64,000 nucleotides of DNA from JAEXZL01 sp049943125 (GTDB lineage: Bacteria > Bacillota > Clostridia > Clostridiales > Clostridiaceae): contig NZ_CP188040.1 of NCBI RefSeq assembly GCF_049943125.1, positions 2,108,001 through 2,172,000 on the forward strand, read 5' to 3'. The notes beneath the pieces were generated by a model. It saw only the letters and a list, made by a program, of their open reading frames with translations, searched no databases and had not been told where the DNA came from. Made by a program: the position numbers and the translations under genes. Position 1 is the stretch's first letter, and the number at the start of each line of letters is the position of its first letter. Below are positions 18,138 to 27,424 of the stretch, piece after piece.

Positions 18138-19220
18138 ATGAAGGACATATACATTGTATTGGAGGATGGTCATACTTTTAAGGGTAAAAGCTTTGGTGCA
18201 GAAAAGGAAGCCCTGGGAGAAATGGTATTTACTACAGGAATGAATGGATATATTGAAACACTAACAGATCCAAGCTATTATGGACAGATTGTAATGCAGA
18301 CCTTCCCGCTCATAGGTAATTATGGAATGATTGAGGAGGATAAGGAAAGTGATAGAAGCTATATAAGTGGCTATGTCATTAGAGAAAACTGTGTCAATCC
18401 TTCAAACTTCAGAACCGATTCTCCTCTTGATAGCTTTTTAAAGAAAAATAATATAGTTGGTGTCTGTGGAGTAGATACCAGGGCGATTACTAAGCATATA
18501 CGAGAATACGGCGTAATGAATGGAAAGCTCTCCTATGAAGTAGGTCCTAAAGTAGTAGATGAAATAAAAGGCTATAAAATAGAAAAAGCTGTAGAGGCAG
18601 TGAGTACAAAGAAAAAGAGCTATTATAAGGCTACAGAAGAAAGATATAAGGTGACACTTATTGATTATGGCTATAAAAACAATATTCTTAGAGAGCTGTT
18701 AAAAAGAGGTTGTTCTGTTAATGTAATACCCCATAACAGCAAACCGGAGGAGATTCTGGAGGGTAACCCTCAAGGTATAATGCTTTCTAATGGACCAGGA
18801 AACCCAGAGGAGAATGTTCAAGCTATTGAAAGCTTGAAGCAGGTTTTTGGTAAGATCCCGATCTTCGGTATTTGCCTTGGTCATCAGCTTATGGCTCTGG
18901 CTATGGGAGGGAAAACCAGCAAGCTAAAGTTTGGACACAGAGGGGTTAATCAACCGGTTAAGGATATAAGCACAGGAAGAGTAGTTATAACCAGTCAAAA
19001 TCACGGCTATCAGGTTGTAAAGGAAAGTATATCAGAAGATGTTGGAAAGGTGAGCTTTATAAATGCTAATGATGGAAGCTGTGAGGGAATAGATTATCCT
19101 TCTCTTAAGGCTTTTTCAGTGCAGTTCCATCCAGAGGCTGCTTCAGGTCCCCAGGATACAACCTTCCTATTCGATAAATTTATGAAGCTTATGGAAGGAG
19201 AGGAACATGCCATTAAATAA
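18138..19220 (+). CDS. carA: Carbamoyl-phosphate synthase, glutamine-hydrolysing small subunit
   Basis: Supplies ammonia to CarB by glutamine hydrolysis. The 360-residue protein has the CarA N-domain (LEDGHTFKGKSFGA, VFTTGMNGYIETLTDPSY) and a class I amidotransferase domain with nucleophile Cys in GICLGHQLMA and the His/Glu pair in QFHPEAA. GGGAGGGC precedes the ATG. Its end overlaps carB by 14 bp. Its place in the arg operon suggests arginine-responsive control; a separate pyrimidine-linked copy could exist elsewhere. Confidence 0.95.
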   Translation: MKDIYIVLEDGHTFKGKSFGAEKEALGEMVFTTGMNGYIETLTDPSYYGQIVMQTFPLIGNYGMIEEDKESDRSYISGYVIRENCVNPSNFRTDSPLDSFLKKNNIVGVCGVDTRAITKHIREYGVMNGKLSYEVGPKVVDEIKGYKIEKAVEAVSTKKKSYYKATEERYKVTLIDYGYKNNILRELLKRGCSVNVIPHNSKPEEILEGNPQGIMLSNGPGNPEENVQAIESLKQVFGKIPIFGICLGHQLMALAMGGKTSKLKFGHRGVNQPVKDISTGRVVITSQNHGYQVVKESISEDVGKVSFINANDGSCEGIDYPSLKAFSVQFHPEAASGPQDTTFLFDKFMKLMEGEEHAIK

Positions 19221-22200
19221 AAATATAAAAAAGGTTTTAGTCATAGGCTCTGGCCCAATAGTCATAGGTCAAGCAGCTGAATTTGATTATGCTGGTGCTC
19301 AGGCCTGTAGAGTGCTGAAGGCTGAAGGTATTAACGTGGTGCTGGCTAATTCTAATCCTGCTACCATAATGACTGACAGGGCTCTAGCTGATGAAATATA
19401 TCTAGAACCTTTAACCCTAGCTACTATAAAAAGAATAATACTAAAGGAAAAGCCTGATAGCCTCCTGGCAGGGTTAGGGGGACAAACGGGTCTAACCCTG
19501 GCCATGGAGCTCAGTAGAGAAGGCTTCTTAAAAGAAAATAATGTAGCACTAATAGGAACAAATTATTCCGCCATAGAAAAAGCTGAGGATAGAGAAATCT
19601 TTAAGAAAACTATGATAGAAATAGGGGAGTCAGTAATCCCTTCTGGAATAGCTAATACCTTGGAAGAGGCCACTATCATAGCAGAGGAAATAGGCTATCC
19701 TATTATAGTTAGACCAGCCTATACCTTGGGAGGTGCTGGAGGAGGAGTCTGCAATACCTTAGAAGAGCTTAGGATAATTGCAGCTAATGGCATTAATTTA
19801 TCCCCTATTAATCAAATTCTCGTAGAAAAGTATATCTATGGCTGGAAGGAAATTGAATTTGAGGTTATGAGGGATTCTGTAGGAAATGTAATTGCTGTAT
19901 GCAGCATGGAAAACTTTGATCCCGTAGGAGTTCATACGGGAGATAGCATTGTTGTAGCACCTGCAGTGACCCTTTCCGATAAGGAGTATCAAATGCTCCG
20001 AAGCTCTGCTTTAAGAATAATTACAGAGCTTGGGATTGAAGGGGGCTGCAACTGTCAGTTTGCCTTAGATCCAGAGAGCTTCCAGTATGCGGTTATCGAG
20101 GTTAATCCAAGAGTATCTAGGTCCTCAGCCCTTGCTAGCAAGGCTACGGGATATCCCATAGCAAAGGTAAGTACTAAAATTGCCTTGGGCTATACCTTAG
20201 ATGAAATATTAAATGATGTAACAGGCAGCACCTATGCCTGCTTTGAGCCAGCATTAGATTATATCGTAGTTAAGCTTCCCAAATGGCCCTTTGATAAGTT
20301 TATCAATATAAGCCATGAGCTTTCTACCCAGATGAAGGCTACGGGAGAGGTTATGGCCATGGCACCATCCTTTGAAATGGCAATAATGAAAGCAGTAAGA
20401 GGTGCAGAGCTATCTATAGATACATTAAATCGTCCTACCGCTGATGGCACTGATATATTAAGCCGATTAAAGAATATTGATGACATAAGACTCTTTACAG
20501 TCTTCCATGCCCTCAAGGAAGGGATAACTCCTGAGGAAATAAATGAAATAACCAAAATAGATAAATGGTTTCTTTATAAGCTGAAAAATTTAGCTGACTA
20601 TGAGCTGAAAATATCAAAAGAAGAATTCTCAGAGAAATATTATATTGAGGGTAAGCACCTTGGATATACCGATGAGACCATAGAGAAGCTTATAGGTAAA
20701 GGGTTAAATACAAAAGTATATTCCTCCTTTAAGCTGGTGGATACCTGTGGAGGAGAATTTAAAGCTGAAACACCATATTTTTACTCAAGCTATGATGAAT
20801 ACTGTGAAGCAAGAGAGACTAAAAGAAGCCATAAGCCAAGGATAATCGTATTGGGCTCTGGCCCTATTAGAATAGGTCAGGGCATAGAATTTGATTACTC
20901 CTCTGTTCACTGTGTATGGACCTTAAAGGAATTAGGCTACGAGGTAATTATAATTAATAATAATCCAGAAACAGTGTCCACAGATTTTGATACGGCTGAT
21001 AGACTTTACTTTGAGCCCTTAACTCCTGAGGATGTAATGAATGTTATAGAAGTAGAAAAGCCTATAGGAGTGGTGGTAGCCTTTGGAGGGCAGACAGCTA
21101 TTAAGCTGGCAAAGTTCCTTCATGAGAAGGGAATAAAAATCTTAGGAACCTCCGCTGAAGGCATAGATAAGGCAGAGGATCGTCAGCGCTTTGATGAGCT
21201 TTTAGAGGAGTGTAATATTAAAAGACCAAAAGGTATAGCTGTTGTAGATAAATTGGAGGCGTTGGAGGCAGCAGAAAATATAGGGTATCCTGTTTTGGTT
21301 AGACCTTCCTATGTAATTGGGGGGCAGAATATGACCATTGCCTATGAGAAGGATGAGCTGATTAAATATGTGGATATAATACTCGACCAGGGGATAGATA
21401 ATCCTATACTTATTGATAAGTACCTTAAGGGGATTGAGCTTGAGGTTGATGTTATATCTGACGGAAGTCACGTATTAATTCCAGGAGTAATGGAGCACGT
21501 AGAAAGAGCCGGTGTTCATAGCGGAGATTCCATAGCTATATACCCACCCCCAAATATTAATGATACAATCTTAGATAAGGTGGTTCAGTATTCAGAAAGT
21601 CTGGCCCTTGCCTTGGGTACTAAGGGATTTATTAACATACAGTATTTAATATATGAGGATGAGCTCTTTGTTATTGAGGTTAATCCTAGAGCCTCCAGAA
21701 CTGTTCCTTATATAAGTAAGGTTACGGGAGTTCCCATGGTAGAACTGGCAACCAGGGTTATGGTTGGAGAGAGTATTGTGGATCAGGGCTATGGCACTGG
21801 ACTCTATTTAGGAATACCTTATGTAACAGCAAAGGTTCCTGTGTTTTCCTTTGAAAAGCTCCTTGATGCCAACGCCTCCTTAGGACCTATGATGAAATCA
21901 ACAGGAGAGGTGCTGGGTATTGGAAAAACCTTAGAGGAGGCTTTATTTAAGGGCCTAGTCGCAGCTGGTATTAAGCCCATTGAAGGGAATAAGGGAAGGG
22001 TTTTTATAAGCGTCAGCAGGATGGACAAATATGAGATAGCTAGCCTAGCTAACAAGCTTGGAAATCTAGGCTTTGATATATATGCTACTGAAGGTACCGC
22101 AGAGGAAATAGAGTCACTAGGCATGGAGGTTACAAGAATCAAAAAGCTAAGGGAGGATAGTAGTTTAATAGAATTAATAGAGTCAGGAATAATAAACTAT

Positions 22201-22383
22201 GTTATTTATACCCATATGGGAGAAAAGCAGTCAATAGAAGACTTTGTTAAGCTTCATAAGCTGGCTCTCCAAAAAGGAATACCATGTCTTACCTCCTTAG
22301 ACACAGCTTATGCATTGACAGCTACTATAGCTGCTGGATTTACTGAGGATAATACTGAGCTTGTAGATATTAATAATATGTGA
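19207..22383 (+). CDS. carB: Carbamoyl-phosphate synthase large subunit
   Basis: Makes carbamoyl phosphate from bicarbonate, two ATP and ammonia. The 1058-residue protein has the expected internal duplication: two ATP-grasp halves begin with LVIGSGPIVIGQAAEFDY and, from about residue 550, IVLGSGPIRIGQGIEFDYS. Both have the FEVNPR/VIEVNPRASRT type motifs. The C-terminal MGS-like allosteric domain starts about residue 930 (RVFISVSRMDKYEI). AAGGAGAGG within carA serves as the RBS. Last gene of the operon; a hairpin terminator follows 7 bp after the stop. Confidence 0.96.
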   Translation: MPLNKNIKKVLVIGSGPIVIGQAAEFDYAGAQACRVLKAEGINVVLANSNPATIMTDRALADEIYLEPLTLATIKRIILKEKPDSLLAGLGGQTGLTLAMELSREGFLKENNVALIGTNYSAIEKAEDREIFKKTMIEIGESVIPSGIANTLEEATIIAEEIGYPIIVRPAYTLGGAGGGVCNTLEELRIIAANGINLSPINQILVEKYIYGWKEIEFEVMRDSVGNVIAVCSMENFDPVGVHTGDSIVVAPAVTLSDKEYQMLRSSALRIITELGIEGGCNCQFALDPESFQYAVIEVNPRVSRSSALASKATGYPIAKVSTKIALGYTLDEILNDVTGSTYACFEPALDYIVVKLPKWPFDKFINISHELSTQMKATGEVMAMAPSFEMAIMKAVRGAELSIDTLNRPTADGTDILSRLKNIDDIRLFTVFHALKEGITPEEINEITKIDKWFLYKLKNLADYELKISKEEFSEKYYIEGKHLGYTDETIEKLIGKGLNTKVYSSFKLVDTCGGEFKAETPYFYSSYDEYCEARETKRSHKPRIIVLGSGPIRIGQGIEFDYSSVHCVWTLKELGYEVIIINNNPETVSTDFDTADRLYFEPLTPEDVMNVIEVEKPIGVVVAFGGQTAIKLAKFLHEKGIKILGTSAEGIDKAEDRQRFDELLEECNIKRPKGIAVVDKLEALEAAENIGYPVLVRPSYVIGGQNMTIAYEKDELIKYVDIILDQGIDNPILIDKYLKGIELEVDVISDGSHVLIPGVMEHVERAGVHSGDSIAIYPPPNINDTILDKVVQYSESLALALGTKGFINIQYLIYEDELFVIEVNPRASRTVPYISKVTGVPMVELATRVMVGESIVDQGYGTGLYLGIPYVTAKVPVFSFEKLLDANASLGPMMKSTGEVLGIGKTLEEALFKGLVAAGIKPIEGNKGRVFISVSRMDKYEIASLANKLGNLGFDIYATEGTAEEIESLGMEVTRIKKLREDSSLIELIESGIINYVIYTHMGEKQSIEDFVKLHKLALQKGIPCLTSLDTAYALTATIAAGFTEDNTELVDINNM

Positions 22384-22390
22384 TGACAAA

Positions 22391-22420
22391 AGAGCGTTAG
22401 AGTTTTCTAATGCTCTATTT
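22391..22420 (+). terminator. Terminator of the arginine operon
   Basis: AGAGCGTTAGA (22391-22401) pairs with TCTAATGCTCT (22406-22416), with one G-T pair, then ATTTAAT. A close copy of this hairpin occurs at 23380, on the other side of the next gene. Confidence 0.78.
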
Positions 22421-22585
22421 AATATTTAAAAATAATATGATATTATACCAGTGAGGTTTTTTTTGGATAATTTTATCGATTTATATATATGTATAGGCTA
22501 ACAGTACCTGTAGAAAATAAGAATAGAGAAGCTTTAATATATATACTTGTAAAGGAATATATATGTTATTGGGTGGGTGTAAGAT

Positions 22586-23335
22586 ATGAAGGTTAAAGAA
22601 AAGATAGTTCATACACTGATGTTGAAGAGTTATTTAGTGAAGCTAGTTATTCGAGTTCTGATATTTAGCTTCGTATTATTATTTTATATTCGTGATAAGG
22701 AGCTAATGTATAGATTTATGAATCAGCCTGTTTGGATGGGTATTACCCCAATCCATCTCTTGTGGCTTGTATTTATGGCTATGATGATAAATCATCTTTT
22801 CCCTACGAAAAGGCTATCTATGGCAATCCGCAAATCCCACGGTTGTGAATATGAAGAGTCGGCTGGTTACTCAGAGCTAGAGCTATACAAATTCGTTCAG
22901 GATCAAAATTTGAAAGCATGGAAGGTAATGCTTTGTTGGCTGTTTTTTAACGGTATTTTTGGAGCTTTGTATGTACTAAAGATCATTGATAATGCAGATC
23001 TGTTAATGCTATCTGTGTTTTATTTCCTCTGCGACTATCTCTGTATCCTGTTTTACTGCCCTTTTCAATCATTAATAATGAAAAATAGGTGCTGTGTAAA
23101 TTGTAGGATATATGAATGGGGACATTTTATGATGTTCACACCAATGCTTTTTATAAAGAGCTTTTTCAGCTGGAGCCTCTTCTTTACCTCCTGTGTTGTA
23201 CTTATAAACTGGGAGCTAATATATGCCAAGCATCCAGAGAGATTCTGGAGTGGATCAAATAAAAAACTACAGTGCAAAAACTGCCAGGACAAGATTTGTA
23301 AGGTGAAAAACAAAATTGTGAATAATGGAATGTAA
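22586..23335 (+). CDS. Unknown membrane protein with C-terminal cysteine clusters
   Basis: A 249-residue protein I cannot assign. It has about four or five hydrophobic segments (roughly residues 18-38, 48-68, 110-130, 137-157 and 180-205). Between the last two is RCCVNCRIYEWGH, and after the last a hydrophilic tail with QCKNCQDKIC. The two Cys-x2-Cys groups could bind a metal or form a disulfide pair, but no known domain was recognised. Start: ATG behind GGGTGGGTGTAAG. It stands alone between two nearly identical terminator hairpins, which suggests it was inserted or duplicated as a unit downstream of carB. Confidence 0.75.
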   Translation: MKVKEKIVHTLMLKSYLVKLVIRVLIFSFVLLFYIRDKELMYRFMNQPVWMGITPIHLLWLVFMAMMINHLFPTKRLSMAIRKSHGCEYEESAGYSELELYKFVQDQNLKAWKVMLCWLFFNGIFGALYVLKIIDNADLLMLSVFYFLCDYLCILFYCPFQSLIMKNRCCVNCRIYEWGHFMMFTPMLFIKSFFSWSLFFTSCVVLINWELIYAKHPERFWSGSNKKLQCKNCQDKICKVKNKIVNNGM

Positions 23336-23379
23336 CTTGATTTGTATATCCTAGTATATTTAATATATGAGATAGTAAT

Positions 23380-23412
23380 AGAGTGTTAGAGGTTTCTGAT
23401 GCTCTATTTTTT
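23380..23412 (+). terminator. Terminator after the cysteine-rich membrane protein
   Basis: AGAGTGTTAGA (23380-23390) pairs with TCTGATGCTCT (23395-23405), then ATTTTTT. It differs from the arg-operon terminator at only a few positions. Confidence 0.8.
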
Positions 23413-23711
23413 ATAGTCCATGTTCCTATAATTTGTTCCCGAAAGTCTGTAAAAAAGCAATTTTTATCACTGTAATTGAGATTAGAAATTTTAAATGATG
23501 TATTTTACTAATATGTCTTATTTCACTATCGGGGCAGATTAGTACAAAAAAATGATTTGAAAGATATGGAAAAATGATATAATAAAACTAAATTTTTGGA
23601 AGGTGTGATTAAGATGAAAAACTTTTTATTTGACCAGGTGATTGATAAGTAAAAGGCGATTATTTTCTTTTCAATCTAACGAATCTAAAATAATTTGAAA
23701 AGAGGGTTTAT
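23413..23711 (+). other. Intergenic region with a 12-codon frame
   Basis: About 300 bp. It contains a short frame, MKNFLFDQVIDK (ATG 23614, stop 23650-23652), preceded by GGAAGGTG at a proper distance. This could be the 5' remnant of a lost gene or a short leader peptide; nothing in the following 60 bp continues it in another frame convincingly. No terminator or riboswitch was seen between it and the acetyltransferase gene. Confidence 0.4.
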
Positions 23712-24263
23712 ATGTACAAAGATAAAGATTTAATAATTCGTCCAGTAGAGGAACAGGACTTATTAAGACTGTGGGAGTTAATTTATAAAGAGGAGGCACC
23801 AGAGTGGAAAAAGTGGGATGCTCCATACTTTCCACATAAATCTATGCCGTATGAACAATTCATTGAAACAGCAATGAATTGGGTAGATGTGGATTCCTTT
23901 TGGGTTATAACTATTAATGATGTTGTATGTGGTATCGTATCCTATTATTTTGAGGATGAACAGAAGAAGTGGTTGGAGGTAGGAATTGTTTTACACGAAG
24001 CTCATAATTGGAGCAGAGGAATAGGCACACGAGCCTTAGAACTTTGGATTACTCATATTTTTAATTCATTATCACTTGTTAGAGTGGGATTAACAACTTG
24101 GTCTGGAAATGAACGGATGATTCGTGTAGGAGAAAAACTGGGTATGAAAATGGAGGCTCGTATTCGTAAAGTTCGATACTACAATGGTAAGTACTATGAT
24201 TCAATTCGTATGGGTATCTTACGTGAAGAATGGGAATCCTTAGAACCTTCTATGAGTATTTAA
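23712..24263 (+). CDS. GNAT family N-acetyltransferase
   Basis: A 183-residue acetyl-CoA-dependent acetyltransferase of the RimJ/RimL-like group. N-terminal IIRPVEEQDLLRLWELI is followed by VVCGIVSYYFEDE, the acetyl-CoA loop NWSRGIGTRALELW and a C-terminal VGLTTWSGNERMIRVGEKLGM. That last part is the pattern of amino-terminal or amino-sugar acetylating enzymes. Substrate unknown. GAAAAGAGGG lies before the ATG. It is a single gene with AT-rich flanks. Confidence 0.85.
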   Translation: MYKDKDLIIRPVEEQDLLRLWELIYKEEAPEWKKWDAPYFPHKSMPYEQFIETAMNWVDVDSFWVITINDVVCGIVSYYFEDEQKKWLEVGIVLHEAHNWSRGIGTRALELWITHIFNSLSLVRVGLTTWSGNERMIRVGEKLGMKMEARIRKVRYYNGKYYDSIRMGILREEWESLEPSMSI

Positions 24264-24479
24264 TTTATCGGTAGAAGTATTCTTTTGATAATACATCGAG
24301 TATTTATGGTATAAGCTCAGGGTTAGTTAGGCTTCTTTGAACAATTTGATAACTTATTTTAATTGATCACTTAAAGTTAACTTTAGGAATTATAATGTAT
24401 TTAAATGTACTCTATTCATGCTTTATAACAACTGCGGCTGAATAAAGTGTTAGAAATAGATTATGAAAGGGTGTTAGGA

Positions 24480-25439
24480 ATGGAATACGCAAAGCTAGGA
24501 AAATCTGATTTAGAAGTATCACGGTTATGTGTTGGATGCATGAGCTTCGGTGACCCGGCAAGCAATATGCATGCCTGGACGCTAGATCAATCCAGGAGCG
24601 AAGAGATTATAAAGCACGCATTGTCCTTAGGGATTAATTTTTTTGATACGGCAAACTCCTATTCCGCTGGTACCAGTGAGGAGTACTTAGGGAGAGGGCT
24701 TAAAAATAATGTTTCTCGTGACAAGGTTGTAATAGCTACAAAGGTATATTTTAATGAAGGAAAGCTCTCAAAGGAAGCTATACCAAGGGAGGTAGAGGGT
24801 TCATTAAAGCGCCTGGGGACAGACTATGTTGATTTACTGATTATCCATCGTTTTGACTATGACACCCCTGTGGAGGAAACTATGGAGGCCCTCCATAAGC
24901 TTGTACAGGCGGGAAAGGTTCGTGCTTTGGGAGCTTCTGCAATGTATGGCTACCAGTTTGCAAAGCTTCAGGACACCGCTGAGAAAAATGGATGGACAAA
25001 GTTTGTTTCTATGCAGAATCATTATAATCTTCTCTATAGAGAGGATGAGAGAGAGCTTATTCCCATCTGTAGAGAGCAGGGAGTAGCTTTAACCCCTTAC
25101 AGTCCCTTGGCTGCAGGAAGATTAACTCGCATGTGGTCTGCAGAAACCCTTAGAAGTGCTACGGATAAAGTGGCAAAAGAAAAATACGATAGCACTAAGG
25201 ATTCTGATATGGAAATAGTAAAGCGTGTTTCAGAACTGGCAGATAAGAAAGAGTGCACCATGGCTCAGATTGCTCTAGCATGGCATTTTGCCAAAGGAGT
25301 AACCTCTACCCTGATTGGAGCAACAAAGGCAAAGTACTTTGATGATGCAGTAGGAAGCTTTAATATTTCTTTAAGCAAAGAAGATATTGCCTATCTTGAA
25401 GAACCATATATGCCTCATAATATAGTAGGAGCAGTGTAA
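24480..25439 (+). CDS. Aldo/keto reductase, YajO-like
   Basis: NAD(P)H-dependent oxidoreductase with a TIM-barrel fold. The 319-residue product aligns with E. coli YajO through LGKSDLEVSRLCVGCMSFGDP, FFDTANSYSAGTSEE, YVDLLIIHRFDYDTP and SMQNHYNLLYREDERELIP. The catalytic tetrad is visible: Asp and Tyr in FDTANSYS, Lys in IATKV and His in IIHRF. The ATG at 24480, behind AAAGGGTG, is preferred to the GTG at 24447. Substrate is not predictable from sequence. A terminator follows. Confidence 0.9.
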   Translation: MEYAKLGKSDLEVSRLCVGCMSFGDPASNMHAWTLDQSRSEEIIKHALSLGINFFDTANSYSAGTSEEYLGRGLKNNVSRDKVVIATKVYFNEGKLSKEAIPREVEGSLKRLGTDYVDLLIIHRFDYDTPVEETMEALHKLVQAGKVRALGASAMYGYQFAKLQDTAEKNGWTKFVSMQNHYNLLYREDERELIPICREQGVALTPYSPLAAGRLTRMWSAETLRSATDKVAKEKYDSTKDSDMEIVKRVSELADKKECTMAQIALAWHFAKGVTSTLIGATKAKYFDDAVGSFNISLSKEDIAYLEEPYMPHNIVGAV

Positions 25440-25440
25440 T

Positions 25441-25470
25441 AGAGGGAACCAGAAATGGTTCTCTTTTTTA
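25441..25470 (+). terminator. Terminator after the aldo/keto reductase
   Basis: An imperfect stem of AGAGGGAACC with GGTTCTCT around a 6-nt loop, ending in TTTTTTA. Confidence 0.75.
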
Positions 25471-25578
25471 TGTGAAACAAAGTTAAGGATTTTGATATTG
25501 TACCGATAATAATAGTTAGGCAATGATCCGTTTAACTATAAGATAAGACTTAACTATACTAGGATTGGTGGGGTGTTA

Positions 25579-27369
25579 ATGAAAGGAACAGTTGTAGCAA
25601 CATGGATGAAGAGCTGTAGAAGGCTTTATGGGGATGAAGCTGTAGAAGTGGCGATGGCAGCAGCAGGTTGGAAGAGAAATAGAGTTTTCAATCCTCTAGA
25701 AACTGTGGATGATAAAGAAATAGCTGTGGCCATAGAGAAGATAGCAAAGGGAGCAGAAATATCTCTAGGTGAGCTATGGAGGACAATTGGAATTGAAAAT
25801 GCCAAGGCCTTCCATGAGGATTATCCTGCTTTTTTTCAGACGGAAAACTTTTATTCATTTTTGAGGAATATTTATAACATACATATTGTAATGACCAGAA
25901 GGCTTGAGGGGGCAATACCCCCACTTCTTACTCTTGAACCCATTAGCTCAAGGGAGGGGATTATAACCTATGGCTCTAAGAGGGAGATGTATGATTATTT
26001 TTATGGAATCTTAGAAGGGTGTGCGGCTATTTTCCAGGAGAGGATTGACCTTTTAGAGATAAGCAGAGAAAAACAAATTTTAAAGGTTAAAATCACCTTT
26101 GAAAAGGATATTTATTATAAAAGGAAATATAAGCTCTCAAAAGCTTTATCTCTGGGACTATTTAGGAAGCCTGAGCTGAAAATAGGATTTATAACCTTAG
26201 CAATATCAGCTTTAGGAGGTGCTGCATTTTTAGGGCTTAAGGGAGCTATTATTGCAGGAGGGTTAGGAGGAATTATATCAACCATTGGCGCAGGAATAGT
26301 TTTAAAGCCCATCAAGGCCCTAGAGCAGGAGCTTATGGCTGTTAATGAAAAAAGATATTATCTAGAAGGAAGCTTGGAGACAGGTGATTATTTAGAAGAT
26401 ATTTATAAGCTAATAGATAGCTATAAAAAGCTTATGAAGGAGGATTTTGTAGGCTTTAAGGGGAATACCGATGAGATGACTGTGTTTCTTGAAAAGCTTA
26501 AGGAAATAACTGAGGAGATGAATAATACCACTGAGCAGATAGAAGGAGTGGTAGATCAAGTATCTTCAGGAGCTGTTTCACAGGCAGAAAGTACTGGTAA
26601 TATAGCTAATGAAGTAAACAATAATGTATCGAGCCTCATAGACCTCAGTGAGGTACAGTATGGCAACAAGGAAAGTCTTCTAAAGACTGTGGATAAGATA
26701 AAGGATAGCTATAATCACCTTAATAGCTCCTCTGAAAATATGAAGGGTGTTTTGCAGGACTTCCAAGTGGTGAAAAGTAGCAGTGAAGCCTTGGAAGGTA
26801 AGGCTAACGAAATTATGGAGGTTGTGACTACCGTATCTAGAATTGCAGAACAAACTAATCTATTAGCCCTCAATGCCTCCATTGAAGCCGCCAGAGCAGG
26901 AGAGCTGGGTAGAGGCTTTGCAGTGGTGGCAGATTCCGTAAGAAGTCTTGCTGAGCAATCAAAGGGAGCTGTTAGTGATATAAGCTCAAGGCTACAAGGA
27001 GTGGTTAAGGATATAAAAGGAGTAGCTTCTTTAGTTGATAATCAATATAGAGACCTAGAAAGGGAGGCTACAGGCTTAGAAGAGGTGAGACAAAAAAATC
27101 TTGAGGCAGCTGAAGCTGTGGAAGAGATTGTTTCTAGTACCTCAATGACTATAGAAAGCTTGAAGGAGCATGCACAAAGCTTTAAGGGACTTTCAGAAAC
27201 TATAGAACAGCTAGCCGCTATAGCAGAAGAGAATTCTGCCTCCTCTGAGGAGGTCAATGCCAGTATCTCTGAGTATACGGAAAAGCTTAGAGAGCTATTT
27301 GATTATATAGGCAAGTTCGGTAATGTTACAGAGATATTAAAAAAACAGCTGGAGAGCTATAAAATATAA
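25579..27369 (+). CDS. H-NOX domain fused to a methyl-accepting chemotaxis protein
   Basis: A 596-residue receptor. Residues 1-185 form an H-NOX heme domain: proximal His102 (NIHIVMTRR), Pro115 (GAIPP) and the YxSxR heme-propionate motif Tyr131-Ser133-Arg135. The distal-pocket residues Trp9, Asn74 and Tyr140 are also present. All of these sit at the residue numbers known from the Caldanaerobacter (T. tengcongensis) H-NOX, which binds oxygen. Two short Gly-rich hydrophobic helices (about 204-220 and 223-242) form a membrane hairpin. From about 300 a coiled MCP signalling domain follows, with the hairpin tip RIAEQTNLLALNASIEAARAG at 421-441. Predicted to report O2 or NO to a CheA/CheW complex. 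The ATG at 25579 is behind GGTGGGGTG. Confidence 0.93.
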   Translation: MKGTVVATWMKSCRRLYGDEAVEVAMAAAGWKRNRVFNPLETVDDKEIAVAIEKIAKGAEISLGELWRTIGIENAKAFHEDYPAFFQTENFYSFLRNIYNIHIVMTRRLEGAIPPLLTLEPISSREGIITYGSKREMYDYFYGILEGCAAIFQERIDLLEISREKQILKVKITFEKDIYYKRKYKLSKALSLGLFRKPELKIGFITLAISALGGAAFLGLKGAIIAGGLGGIISTIGAGIVLKPIKALEQELMAVNEKRYYLEGSLETGDYLEDIYKLIDSYKKLMKEDFVGFKGNTDEMTVFLEKLKEITEEMNNTTEQIEGVVDQVSSGAVSQAESTGNIANEVNNNVSSLIDLSEVQYGNKESLLKTVDKIKDSYNHLNSSSENMKGVLQDFQVVKSSSEALEGKANEIMEVVTTVSRIAEQTNLLALNASIEAARAGELGRGFAVVADSVRSLAEQSKGAVSDISSRLQGVVKDIKGVASLVDNQYRDLEREATGLEEVRQKNLEAAEAVEEIVSSTSMTIESLKEHAQSFKGLSETIEQLAAIAEENSASSEEVNASISEYTEKLRELFDYIGKFGNVTEILKKQLESYKI

Positions 27370-27374
27370 AGATT

Positions 27375-27420
27375 AAGGGCTTACCTAGAGGAATTTATAT
27401 TCTCTGAGATAAGCCCTTTT
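27375..27420. terminator. Bidirectional terminator between the H-NOX/MCP and radical-SAM genes
   Basis: AAGGGCTTA (27375-27383) pairs with TAAGCCCTT (27410-27418), with an inner AGAG-type stem. It lies between convergent genes, with TTTT on the plus side. Confidence 0.78.
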
Positions 27421-27424
27421 GCTT

